Origin: Massilia sp. YIM B02443
GTDB taxonomy: Bacteria; Pseudomonadota; Gammaproteobacteria; Burkholderiales; Burkholderiaceae_D
DNA: 48,052 nt
NCBI RefSeq assembly: GCF_030411955.1
Contig: NZ_JASNRA010000033.1
Location: forward strand, 1-48,052
Direction: 5' to 3'
Shown here: piece after piece, positions 24,215 through 31,908 of the stretch
Layout of the letters: each line of letters opens with the position of its first letter
Position numbering within the stretch: position 1 is the stretch's first letter
Position numbers and translations under genes: made by a program
Notes under the pieces: generated by a model
The model's database searches: none
What the model was told of the DNA's origin: nothing
Seen by the model: only the letters and a program-made list of their open reading frames with translations

Positions 24215-25425
24215 GCGAACAAGAACATAGCAAGATCCTGATTGTCGACGACCTGCCCGAAAACCTGCAGGCGCTCGAAGCCCTGCTGCGCCACGACCAG
24301 CGCGTGATCCACCAGGCCAGTTCCGGCGAGGACGCACTGGCGCTGCTGCTCCAGCACGAATTCGCGCTGGCCATCCTCGACGTGCAAATGCCGGGCATGA
24401 ACGGTTTCGAACTGGCCGAGATGATGCGCTCGACCTCGCGCACCCGGCACATTCCGATCGTGTTCGTGTCGGCCGCCGGACGCGAGCTCGACTACGCCTT
24501 CAAGGGCTATGAAACCGGCGCGGTCGACTTCATGTACAAGCCGCTCGACTCGGACGCGGTGCGCAGCAAGGTCAACGTGTTCGTGGCGCTCGACCAGCAG
24601 CGGCGCGAAACGGCGCGCCAGATGATCGCGCTCGAGAAAAGCCGCCAGGAACAGGAAACCCTGCTGCGCGAACTGAACCAGACCCAGCAGGAACTGCAGC
24701 GCTCGCTCAAGATGCGCGACGAATTCATGTCGCTGGTGGCGCACGAGCTGCGCACGCCGCTCAATACGCTGTTCCTGGAAACCCAGATGCGCAGCCTGCA
24801 ACTCAAGCGCGGCAATACCGCCGCTTTCGGGCCGCAGCAGATGGAAGGCATGATCCAGCGCGACGAGCGCCAGATCAAGTCGATGATCCGCCTGATCGAC
24901 GACATGCTCGACGTCTCGCGCATGCGCAGCGGCAAGCTGTCGATCCGTCCGGCCCAGGTCGAACTGATGCACCTGCTGGAGCGGGTGGTGAGCGACCTGT
25001 CGCTGCAGGCGGCCACCACCGGCAACTCCCTGACCCTGCTGCCGCATGCGCCCGTCACCGGCTGCTGGGACGAGTTCCGGGTCGAGCAGGTGATCGTCAA
25101 CCTGCTGACCAATGCGCTGCGCTACGGCTGCGGCGAACCGGTGCAGGTGAGCGTCGAGCGCGACGGCGACCTGGTGCGCATCGACGTGCGCGACCACGGC
25201 AAGGGCATCGCCCCGGCCGACCTCGAGCGCATCTTCGAGCCCTACGAACGCGGCGCGCGCAACGGCGAGCCGAAGGGGCTGGGGCTGGGCCTGTACATCT
25301 CGCGCCAGCTGGCGATCTCGCACGGCGGCGAACTGCGCGTGACCAGCACCCCGGGCGAGGGCTCGACCTTCAGCCTGGTGCTGCCGTGCACCGAGCATCC
25401 GGTGTGCGCCGAAGCGGACGCTTGA
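24211..25425 (+). CDS. Receiver-histidine kinase hybrid
   Basis: 404 residues from ATG 24211 (ATGA overlap with the preceding gene). An N-terminal receiver domain (ILIVDDLPENLQAL; phospho-Asp in LAILDVQMPG; KPLDSDAV at its end, about 1-125) is followed by a coiled-coil linker and a kinase core: HisKA His in SLVAHELRTPLNTL (about residue 178), HATPase N-box IVNLLTNALRYG, G1 VRDHGKGI and G2 GLGLGLYISRQLA. There are no membrane spans, so it is cytosolic. It ends the operon. The arrangement suggests it takes phosphate from the upstream hybrid kinase on its receiver and controls another, unlinked regulator. Confidence 0.92.
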   Translation: MSEQEHSKILIVDDLPENLQALEALLRHDQRVIHQASSGEDALALLLQHEFALAILDVQMPGMNGFELAEMMRSTSRTRHIPIVFVSAAGRELDYAFKGYETGAVDFMYKPLDSDAVRSKVNVFVALDQQRRETARQMIALEKSRQEQETLLRELNQTQQELQRSLKMRDEFMSLVAHELRTPLNTLFLETQMRSLQLKRGNTAAFGPQQMEGMIQRDERQIKSMIRLIDDMLDVSRMRSGKLSIRPAQVELMHLLERVVSDLSLQAATTGNSLTLLPHAPVTGCWDEFRVEQVIVNLLTNALRYGCGEPVQVSVERDGDLVRIDVRDHGKGIAPADLERIFEPYERGARNGEPKGLGLGLYISRQLAISHGGELRVTSTPGEGSTFSLVLPCTEHPVCAEADA

Positions 25426-25443
25426 AGCCCCCGCAGTAGCTAT

Positions 25444-25560
25444 CGTAGGGTTGGCCTCGGCGGCCCCGCGGCTACGCCGCCGACGCGTTCAAACCGTGTC
25501 CGCGTCGTGGTCAATCATGCCGGAGTTGAACGCGTCGGCGGCGAAGCCGCCAACCCTACG
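25444..25560. repeat. Inverted pair of dispersed repeats (copies 2 and 3)
   Basis: Copy 2 (25444-25492) reads CGTAGGGTTGG, an imperfect GC-rich hairpin and CCGCCGACGCGTTCAA. Copy 3 (25526-25560) is the reverse complement of the same element: TTGAACGCGTCGGCGGC, then GAAGCCGCCAACCCTACG. They face each other across 33 nt, so the whole block can fold into a large cruciform or RNA stem. Placement between the signalling operon and ahpC suggests a transcription barrier, in addition to a repeat function. Confidence 0.75.
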
Positions 25561-25671
25561 CACCCCCCATCCAAACGAAACGCGGGTTGCACCCGCTTGC
25601 CATTTGCGACACACTGTGCGAGTTTCGATGACGGCCCGTTCTTTACGAACAGGCCGAGCCGCACTTGACTG

Positions 25672-25708
25672 ATAGGTAAAATCAATCAAGAATATCGGAT
25701 CAATCAAT
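25672..25708 (+). promoter_or_regulatory. OxyR-like operator upstream of ahpC
   Basis: Four tetramers with exact N7 spacing: ATAG (25672), CAAT (25683), ATCG (25694), CAAT (25705), against the OxyR pattern ATAG-N7-CTAT-N7-ATAG-N7-CTAT. The two-base context T and A inside the first half-site also fits. It ends 70 bp before the ahpC ATG. OxyR control of ahpC is well known in proteobacteria; binding here is inferred. Confidence 0.5.
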
Positions 25709-25737
25709 TTCACAAACGGCGGGCAGAACGATAAACT
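25708..25737 (+). promoter_or_regulatory. Possible sigma-70 promoter of ahpC
   Basis: TTTCAC (25708-25713) and TAAACT (25732-25737) with an 18-bp spacer. The -35 abuts the OxyR-like site, the geometry expected for OxyR activation through RNA polymerase contact. Both hexamers are imperfect. Confidence 0.4.
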
Positions 25738-25777
25738 GCTTGTCATCACGTTTCATCAACCCCAAACAGGAGATTCC

Positions 25778-26341
25778 ATGTCCCTCATCAACACCCAGAT
25801 CAAGCCGTTCAAAGCAACCGCTTACCACAACGGCAAGTTCATCGACCTGACCGAAGAGAACTTCAAGGGCACCTGGTCGGTGGTGATGTTCTACCCGGCC
25901 GACTTCACCTTCGTCTGCCCGACCGAACTGGAAGATCTGGCAGCGTTCCAGCCAGAATTCGAAAAGCTGGGCGTCAACGTCTACGGCGTGTCGACCGACA
26001 GCCACTTCGCCCACAAGGCATGGCACGACACCTCGGACGCGATCAAGAAAGTCAACTACCCGCTGATCGGCGACCCGACCGGCACCCTGTCGCGTAACTT
26101 CGAAGTCATGATCGAAGAAGAAGGCATGGCACTGCGCGGTACCTTTGTCATCAATCCGGAAGGCCAGATCAAGGTCATGGAAGTGCACGACAACGGCATC
26201 GGCCGCGACGCGTCGGAACTGATGCGTAAAGTCAAGGCTGCCCAGTACGTCGCTTCGCACCCAGGCGAAGTCTGCCCGGCCAAGTGGACCGAAGGCGCCG
26301 AAACCCTGACCCCGTCGCTGGACCTGGTCGGCAAGATCTAA
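25778..26341 (+). CDS. ahpC: Alkyl hydroperoxide reductase AhpC (typical 2-Cys peroxiredoxin)
   Basis: 187 residues, the normal length. It reduces hydrogen peroxide, organic peroxides and peroxynitrite in the cytosol as a decamer. Peroxidatic Cys47 sits in DFTFVCPTEL, resolving Cys166 in GEVCPAKW; GVSTDSHFAHKAW and the N-terminal MSLINTQIKPF match enteric AhpC closely. AGGAG precedes ATG 25778 at good spacing. An OxyR-like site lies upstream. A hairpin after the gene (26370-26393) may lower read-through into ahpF, consistent with more AhpC than AhpF being needed. Confidence 0.97.
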   Translation: MSLINTQIKPFKATAYHNGKFIDLTEENFKGTWSVVMFYPADFTFVCPTELEDLAAFQPEFEKLGVNVYGVSTDSHFAHKAWHDTSDAIKKVNYPLIGDPTGTLSRNFEVMIEEEGMALRGTFVINPEGQIKVMEVHDNGIGRDASELMRKVKAAQYVASHPGEVCPAKWTEGAETLTPSLDLVGKI

Positions 26342-26369
26342 GCAGTAAGGTAGTTCAGTAGCACCCCTG

Positions 26370-26393
26370 AGCGGGCCGCTGCGGCGGCCCGCT
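26370..26393 (+). terminator. Hairpin between ahpC and ahpF
   Basis: AGCGGGCCGC (26370-26379), loop TGCG, GCGGCCCGCT (26384-26393): a perfect 10-bp GC-rich stem. The tail is TCATTAG, not a T-run, so it probably attenuates or stabilises the ahpC mRNA instead of fully terminating. Confidence 0.55.
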
Positions 26394-26492
26394 TCATTAG
26401 AGTGCCTATCAAAGACTTTTACTGAGTCTTCGGCCGAAGCTTTTGTTAAGCACTCTCGACATCACATCCGTAATCAATACAAGGAAAACATC

Positions 26493-28061
26493 ATGCTTGA
26501 CGCAACCCTGAAGAAACAGTTGCAAGCCTATCTGGAAAAAGTGGTGCAGCCGATCGAGCTGGTTGCGTCGCTCGACGATTCGCCGAAATCGCGCGAAATG
26601 GAAGAACTGCTGCGCGAAATCGCCGAGCTGTCCAACAAAATCACCGTGCGCCAGGAAGCGAATGAGCGCACCCCGTCGTTCGCCATCAACCGCGTCGGCA
26701 CCGATATCGGCGTGCGTTTCGCCGGCATCCCGCTGGGCCACGAATTCACCTCGCTGGTGCTGGCCCTGCTGCACGTCGGCGGCCACACCATCAAGCTGGA
26801 GCAATCGGTCATCGACCAGATCGCCAGCCTGGACGGCGACTACGTGTTCGAGACCTACATCTCGCTGTCGTGCCACAACTGCCCGGAAGTGGTGCAGGCA
26901 CTGAACACGATGTCGGTGATCAACCCGCGCATCAAGGTCGTGACCATCGACGGCGGCGTGTTCAAGAAAGAAGTCGAAGACAAGCAGATCCTGGCTGTGC
27001 CGATGATGTTTCTGAATGGCCAGCACTTCGGCCAGGGCCGCACGAACGTCGAAGAGATCCTGTCGAAGATCGACGTCAAGGGCGGCGAAAAGAAAGCTGC
27101 TGAGCTGAGCAAGAAAGAGCCGTTCGACGTGCTGATCGTCGGTGGCGGTCCTGCCGGCGCGGCCGCCGCGATCTACGCGGCGCGCAAAGGCATCCGTACC
27201 GGCGTGCTGGCCGACCGCTTCGGCGGCCAGGTGCTCGATACGCTGGCGATCGAGAACTTCGTGTCGCTGAAGGAAACCGACGGCCCGAAATTCGCCGTCG
27301 CCCTGGAAGAGCACGTCAAGCACTACGACGTCGACATCATGAACACCCAGCGTGCGAATAAACTGGTGGGCGGCAAGCTGATCGAAGTGCACACCGAAAG
27401 CGGCGCAGTGCTGAAGGCCAAGTCGGTGATCGTCTCGACCGGCGCCCGCTGGCGCGAAATCAACGTGCCGGGCGAAAAAGAGTACAAGAACCACGGCGTG
27501 GCGTACTGCCCGCACTGCGACGGCCCGCTGTTCAAGGGCAAGCGCGTGTCGGTGATCGGCGGCGGCAACTCGGGCGTGGAAGCGGCGATCGACCTGGCCG
27601 GCATCGTCAAGGAAGTGACGCTGATCGAGTACGGCAATGAGCTGCGCGCCGATGCAGTGCTGCAGCGTAAATTGCACTCGCTGCCGAACGTGAAGGTGAT
27701 CAAGTCGGCCCAGACCACCGAGATCCACGGCGACGGCAAGATCGTCAACGGCCTGAGCTACAAGGATCGCAATACCGGCGAGATCCACAAGCTGGACCTG
27801 GAAGGCGTGTTCGTGCAGATCGGCCTGGTGCCGAACGCCGAGTGGCTGAAAGGCACGATCGAACTGTCGGCGCATGGCGAGATCGAGATCGACGCCCGCG
27901 GCCACACCTCGATGCCGGGCGTGTTCGCCGCCGGCGACGTGACCACGGTGCCGTTCAAGCAGATCGTCATCGCCGTGGGCGAGGGCGCCAAGGCTTCGCT
28001 GGCCGCGTTCGACTACCTGATCCGCCAGCCGGTGGAAGAGGAAGAGCAGAAGGCTGCTTAA
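26493..28061 (+). CDS. ahpF: Alkyl hydroperoxide reductase subunit F
   Basis: 522 residues, typical for AhpF. It transfers electrons from NADH through FAD and two disulphide centres to AhpC. The N-terminal double-thioredoxin-like domain has SCHNC (Cys127/Cys130). The C-terminal thioredoxin-reductase-like part has the FAD dinucleotide motif VGGGPAGAAAA (about 214), redox centre CPHC (Cys339/Cys342), the NADH-binding IGGGNSGVEAA and a terminal FAD box GVFAAGDVT. It lies 151 bp after ahpC on the same strand. A strong intrinsic terminator follows. Nothing is unusual. Confidence 0.97.
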   Translation: MLDATLKKQLQAYLEKVVQPIELVASLDDSPKSREMEELLREIAELSNKITVRQEANERTPSFAINRVGTDIGVRFAGIPLGHEFTSLVLALLHVGGHTIKLEQSVIDQIASLDGDYVFETYISLSCHNCPEVVQALNTMSVINPRIKVVTIDGGVFKKEVEDKQILAVPMMFLNGQHFGQGRTNVEEILSKIDVKGGEKKAAELSKKEPFDVLIVGGGPAGAAAAIYAARKGIRTGVLADRFGGQVLDTLAIENFVSLKETDGPKFAVALEEHVKHYDVDIMNTQRANKLVGGKLIEVHTESGAVLKAKSVIVSTGARWREINVPGEKEYKNHGVAYCPHCDGPLFKGKRVSVIGGGNSGVEAAIDLAGIVKEVTLIEYGNELRADAVLQRKLHSLPNVKVIKSAQTTEIHGDGKIVNGLSYKDRNTGEIHKLDLEGVFVQIGLVPNAEWLKGTIELSAHGEIEIDARGHTSMPGVFAAGDVTTVPFKQIVIAVGEGAKASLAAFDYLIRQPVEEEEQKAA

Positions 28062-28071
28062 AACAACATCC

Positions 28072-28140
28072 GGCGGACCGTGACGGTCCGCCACGCGACA
28101 AGACAAACGCCATTTCCCTGTGGGAAGTGGCGTTTTTTTT
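28072..28140 (+). terminator. Hairpin plus strong intrinsic terminator of ahpF
   Basis: First, GGCGGACC-N5-GGTCCGCC (28072-28092). Then a long stem starting AAACGCCA (28105-28112), continued by TTCCC/GGGAA around a TGT loop with one T-G wobble, closed by TGGCGTTT and a run of eight T ending at 28140. The second hairpin is a textbook Rho-independent terminator. Confidence 0.9.
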
Positions 28141-28141
28141 C

Positions 28142-28276
28142 GTCTGGCGCATGAAAAAACTGCATGGATCATGCATTCCCGGCCAGGTGGTCGATCGCGA
28201 TTCGACCGCCCACTTCGGGGTGGGTGCGGTGTTGCTGGCGGCAGCGGAGATGGCGCGCCTGGCCGAGCGCAAATAA
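28142..28276 (+). pseudogene. C-terminal remnant of a GH105 unsaturated glycuronyl hydrolase gene
   Basis: In the frame ending at TAA 28274-28276 the last residues read VVDRDSTAHFGVGAVLLAAA then EMARLAERK, which resembles the C-terminal helix of GH105 (YteR-like) unsaturated rhamnogalacturonyl hydrolases, where a GVGA box precedes a LLAA helix. Nothing of the catalytic domain remains: upstream of this fragment is directly the ahpF terminator. The family call rests on a short stretch and is tentative. It is followed 17 nt later by a second broken gene with its own ribosome site, as in a former operon. Confidence 0.5.
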
Positions 28277-28293
28277 TCATTCGAGGAGATACC

Positions 28294-28678
28294 ATGCAAC
28301 GTCGTCATTTCATGCGGACGCTGGCATCGTACCGCCGTATTCCGGCCGCTGGCGTTGCTGGCTTGGCGCAAGCAATTGCCGAAGTCATTGCCGGAAGGGC
28401 AGGTGCGCGCCGCGCTGCACGCGGCGCACCGGGCGCTCTGGGATGCGCCGGGCAATTTTACGAAGGATGGTTATCTGACGATCGGCTTGCGCGGACATCA
28501 GCCGACGCTGGGCGACTCGTACTCGAACAACGGCAGCATGTACATTGCTTCGGCCGGGCTGCTGGCGCTGGGCCTGCCGGCGGATGATGCGTTCTGGACT
28601 GCGCCGGCTCAGGACTGGACGCAGAAGAAGGCGTTCAACGGTGTGGCCTTCCCGAAGGACTATGCGGTAAATTATTGA
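28294..28678 (+). pseudogene. DUF2264 protein gene with internal deletion and frame change
   Basis: GAGGAG then ATG 28294 start a product MQRRHFMRTLAS, which looks like a Tat-type signal N-terminus. Around 28325 coherent protein shifts to another frame: HRTAVFRPLALLAWRKQLP, then GLRGHQPTLGDSYSNNGSMY, LLALGLPADDAFW and AFNGVAFPKDYAVNY, ending at TGA 28676-28678. This second part matches the C-terminal end of DUF2264 proteins (normally 600 or more residues, occurring with plant cell wall polysaccharide degradation genes). So the gene lost most of its middle, leaving signal and C-terminus out of frame. A frame from ATG 28355 is open but has no ribosome site. Confidence 0.6.
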
Positions 28679-29084
28679 CGAGTTGCCAATGCAGCCCGCC
28701 AGCGCGGGGTTGCACCGCTACGCTCATCGTCAGCTTCAATGGAACGAAAACATCACCGCGCTCGACAGCGCGCCCGACTCGAGCAGGAACCAGGTGGCTG
28801 CGCTGGCTAAGGCCAGGTGGACTGCGGTCCACGTCATTGGATGGCGGCGCGACATGATGGTTCTCCCGAGTGATGCAATGCTGTTGATGATGGTGACATG
28901 ATAGTCAGCCGTCGTCGCCTACGGCATCGGCAAAAAATCCGTCGCACTGTAGGAATAAACTTCGAACACAATCCTTGTCGCATATTTGTCACGCGTTCGA
29001 CCGGCCGAAAGAGGCGCTCCTACGCCTGAAGTAGGCTGCGTCCTATAGTCGAGTCACAGGGGTGAAATATAAAGTTGGGCCATC
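28679..29084. other. Intergenic stretch without a convincing gene
   Basis: 406 bp between the broken DUF2264 gene and recQ. Short open frames exist on both strands but none has a ribosome site or protein-like composition. The right end should hold the promoter of the recQ-led repair operon. CCTAC-N7-GTAGG near 29021-29037 is a small palindrome of unknown meaning. Confidence 0.4.
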
Positions 29085-30800
29085 ATGACCCGACACGACC
29101 CCACCCTCATGCACCGCGGCCTGCTCGCCGTGCGCCGCAACACCATTCGCCGTCTTCTCAACACCATCTTTGGTATCGCCAGTCTGCGCGATGGCCAGCA
29201 GCGGGTGATCGACAGCGTCCTGGATGGCAAGGACACCCTGGCCATCATGCCCACCGGCGGCGGCAAGTCGCTGTGCTACCAGATCCCGGCCAAGATGCTG
29301 GAAGGGATCACCATCGTCGTCTCTCCGTTGATCTCGCTGATGAAGGACCAGCTCGAGAAGCTCGAAGAGCTCGGCATCCGATCGGTCCAGGTCAACAGCA
29401 GCCTGAACGCCGAGGAAGAACACGCCGCAATCGAGGCCATCGAGACCGAAGCCTGCGAGATCGTGTTCTGCACCCCGGAGCGGCTGGTCTCTCCCGAGTT
29501 CATCGCGGTGCTGCAGAAGGTCAAGCTCGACATCGTGGTCATCGACGAGGCCCACTGCATCTCGCAGTGGGGCCATGATTTCCGTCCCGCCTACATCGGC
29601 CTGAGCAGCGCGCTGCAGGCGATCGGCAAGCCGCCGGTGCTGGCCCTGACCGCCACCGCCACCGACGAATGCATCGCCGACATCGGCAAGCAGCTGGGAC
29701 GCAAGCTGAACGTGATCAACACCGGCGTGTACCGGCCCAACCTGCACTATGGGGTGGTGCAGGTGACCAATCCCCAGGAAAAGTACCAGCAGGCGCTGCG
29801 CCTGGTGCAGGAAACGCCGGGCGTCGGTATCGTGTATGCCGCCACCGTCAAGGCCGCCGAGGAAATGCTGGAAGTGCTGGAAGCAGCCGGCGAGTCGGTC
29901 ACGATCTACCATGGCAAACTGCCTGCGGCCGAGCGCAAGGTGAACCAGGACCTGTTCATGGAAGGCGAACGACGCGTGATGGTCGCCACCAATGCTTTCG
30001 GCATGGGCATCGACAAGAGCGATACCCGCTTCGTCATCCATTTGCAGATCCCGGCCAACCTGGAGTCTTACTACCAGGAATCGGGCCGGGCCGGGCGCGA
30101 CGGCCTGGATGCCAAGTGCACGCTGCTGTTCCTGCAGGACGACAAGCGCCTTCAGCAATTTTTCCTGATGAAGCATTATCCCAGCGCCGACGAACTGCAG
30201 CTGGTGCACGCCGCCGTGCGCGGCCTGGCCGATGACGGCGCGGTGACGATCGAGCGCCTCGACGAGGCGCTGCAAGACCTGGCCGACGCCAACATCAAGG
30301 TCTGCCTCAAGCTGCTCAAGGACGCCAAGCTGCTGCGCCAGAACCGCAAGCTCGAATACGTCCCGGCCAACAGCGAACCGAAGCCGGGTGTATTCGCCGA
30401 ACTGGCCGACGTCTACGTGCAGAAGCAGGAGCACGACAAGGAGGCGCTGGAGCAGATGGTCAGCTACGCCGTCAGCGGCTTCTGCCGCTGGAAGCTGATG
30501 CTCGACTACTTCGGCGACACCGTGGACGGCTTCGAGAAGTGCTGCAAGTGCGACAACTGCCGCAATCCGCCGGCGGCGCTGCTGGAAGACATCGAGATCC
30601 GCGACGACGAGTTCGACCGCGAGCCGGAACCGGAACCGACCGGGCCGCACTATGAAGTCGGCGCGCGCGCCAAGTCTGCCAAGTATGGCGTCGGCGTGGT
30701 GGTGGCAGTGGCCGGCGACCAGGTCACGCTCGAATTCCCGGACGGCGAAACGCGCAGCTTCATGGCCGAATTCCTGAAACCCAGCCGCGCGAGGAAATAA
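29085..30800 (+). CDS. recQ: RecQ-family ATP-dependent DNA helicase with UvrD-C-like tail
   Basis: 571 residues. RecQ core: Walker A MPTGGGKSLCYQ, SPLISLMKDQ, Walker B IDEAHCISQWGHDFR, LTATAT, VATNAFGMGIDK and QESGRAGRDG. A four-Cys zinc cluster follows (FCRW, then CCKCDNC, about residues 465-490). The usual HRDC domain is absent. After an acidic linker (EDIEIRDDEF) the protein ends with GARAKSAKYGVGVVVAVAGDQ and an LEFPDGETRSF stretch, resembling the small C-terminal Tudor-like (DUF3553) domain of UvrD/PcrA. It leads a five-gene operon, 4 nt before the exonuclease gene. It probably unwinds DNA ends or forks for the downstream nuclease and ligase. The ATG at 29085 is taken; Met10 is an alternative start. 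Confidence 0.92.
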   Translation: MTRHDPTLMHRGLLAVRRNTIRRLLNTIFGIASLRDGQQRVIDSVLDGKDTLAIMPTGGGKSLCYQIPAKMLEGITIVVSPLISLMKDQLEKLEELGIRSVQVNSSLNAEEEHAAIEAIETEACEIVFCTPERLVSPEFIAVLQKVKLDIVVIDEAHCISQWGHDFRPAYIGLSSALQAIGKPPVLALTATATDECIADIGKQLGRKLNVINTGVYRPNLHYGVVQVTNPQEKYQQALRLVQETPGVGIVYAATVKAAEEMLEVLEAAGESVTIYHGKLPAAERKVNQDLFMEGERRVMVATNAFGMGIDKSDTRFVIHLQIPANLESYYQESGRAGRDGLDAKCTLLFLQDDKRLQQFFLMKHYPSADELQLVHAAVRGLADDGAVTIERLDEALQDLADANIKVCLKLLKDAKLLRQNRKLEYVPANSEPKPGVFAELADVYVQKQEHDKEALEQMVSYAVSGFCRWKLMLDYFGDTVDGFEKCCKCDNCRNPPAALLEDIEIRDDEFDREPEPEPTGPHYEVGARAKSAKYGVGVVVAVAGDQVTLEFPDGETRSFMAEFLKPSRARK

Positions 30801-30804
30801 GCCG

Positions 30805-31908
30805 ATGGGGGACATGGTCGTCGTTCGCAAGGAAGGCTTGTACTGCGTACCGGGAGATTTCTACATCGATCCATGGCGTCCGGTGCCGCGCGCCGTGATC
30901 ACGCACGCGCACGGCGACCATGCGCGCACTGGCAGTGGCCACTACCTGGCGGCGGCGCCCGGCATCGGCGTGCTCAAGTCGCGCCTGGGCGATATCTCGG
31001 TCGACAGCCTGCAGTACGGCGAACGGGTGACCCACAACGGCGTCTCGATCTCTCTGCATCCGGCCGGGCACGTTCTTGGCTCGGCGCAGGTGCGCATGGA
31101 ATGCGGCGGCGAAGTGTGGGTGGCGTCGGGCGACTACAAGGTCGAGCCCGATAAAACCTGCGACCCGTTCGAGCCGGTGCGCTGCGATACCTTCATCACC
31201 GAATCGACCTTCGGCCTGCCGATCTACCGCTGGCAGCCCGAGCAGCAACTGATGGACGAGATCAACGCCTGGTGGCGCAAGAATGCGGACGAGGGCCGCT
31301 GTTCCGTCGTGTTTGCGTATTCCTTCGGCAAGGCGCAGCGCATCCTGGCAGGCCTGGACGCAAGCATCGGGCCGATCGTCTGCCACGGCTCGGTCGAGCC
31401 ATTGAACCGCGCCTACCGCGCCGAGGGCGTGGAGATTCCACCGACGGTGCTGGTGAGCGACATCGACAAGGCGGCGTTGCGGCGCGCGCTGGTGGTGGCG
31501 CCGCCGTCGGCCAGCGGTTCGCCATGGATGAAGCGTTTCGGCGACTACAGCGATGCCTTCGCCAGCGGCTGGATGCTGTTGCGCGGCGCACGCCGGCGGC
31601 GCGGTGTCGACCGCGGCTTCGTGCTCTCGGACCACGCCGACTGGCCGGGTCTGATGAGTGCGATCAAGGCAACCGAAGCGGAGCGTGTGATCGTGACCCA
31701 CGGTTCGATTCCGACGCTGGTGCGCTGGCTGTGCCAGAACGGGCTGGATGCCTCGGGCTTCGACACCGAGTACGGCGACGAGGAAGAGGACGAGTCGGCG
31801 CCGCCCGCCGGGGCAGCCGCCTCGAAGGAGGCTGCCAGGGAAGAGGACAATGTCGAGGGGGCGAAGACTGGCGCGGCGGGAGAACAGGGGAGAAACGCCG
31901 ATGCGTGA
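30805..31908 (+). CDS. Ligase-associated MBL-fold DNA exonuclease
   Basis: 367 residues. A metallo-beta-lactamase/beta-CASP-type nuclease related to mRNA 3'-end processing factors and SNM1. Metal-binding motif THAHGDHAR near residue 35-43, GHVLGSAQV, then SGDYKVEPD, TESTFGLPIY and late VLSDHADWPG plus VIVTHGS. Proteins of this group are encoded with an ATP-dependent ligase, an Lhr-like helicase and a PdeM-like phosphoesterase, as here, and are named ligase-associated DNA damage response exonucleases. The last about 50 residues are an acidic, Ala-rich low-complexity tail. Its stop overlaps the ligase gene start by 8 bp. Confidence 0.92.
   Translation: MGDMVVVRKEGLYCVPGDFYIDPWRPVPRAVITHAHGDHARTGSGHYLAAAPGIGVLKSRLGDISVDSLQYGERVTHNGVSISLHPAGHVLGSAQVRMECGGEVWVASGDYKVEPDKTCDPFEPVRCDTFITESTFGLPIYRWQPEQQLMDEINAWWRKNADEGRCSVVFAYSFGKAQRILAGLDASIGPIVCHGSVEPLNRAYRAEGVEIPPTVLVSDIDKAALRRALVVAPPSASGSPWMKRFGDYSDAFASGWMLLRGARRRRGVDRGFVLSDHADWPGLMSAIKATEAERVIVTHGSIPTLVRWLCQNGLDASGFDTEYGDEEEDESAPPAGAAASKEAAREEDNVEGAKTGAAGEQGRNADA

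Noticed and set aside
28355..28678. A 107-residue intact gene
   Set aside because: The product is only the C-terminal end of a much longer family (DUF2264), with coding similarity extending upstream of the ATG in the same frame; hence a pseudogene.
28683..28901. A 72-codon rightward frame in the gap before recQ
   Set aside because: No ribosome site, no protein-like pattern and no recognisable motif.
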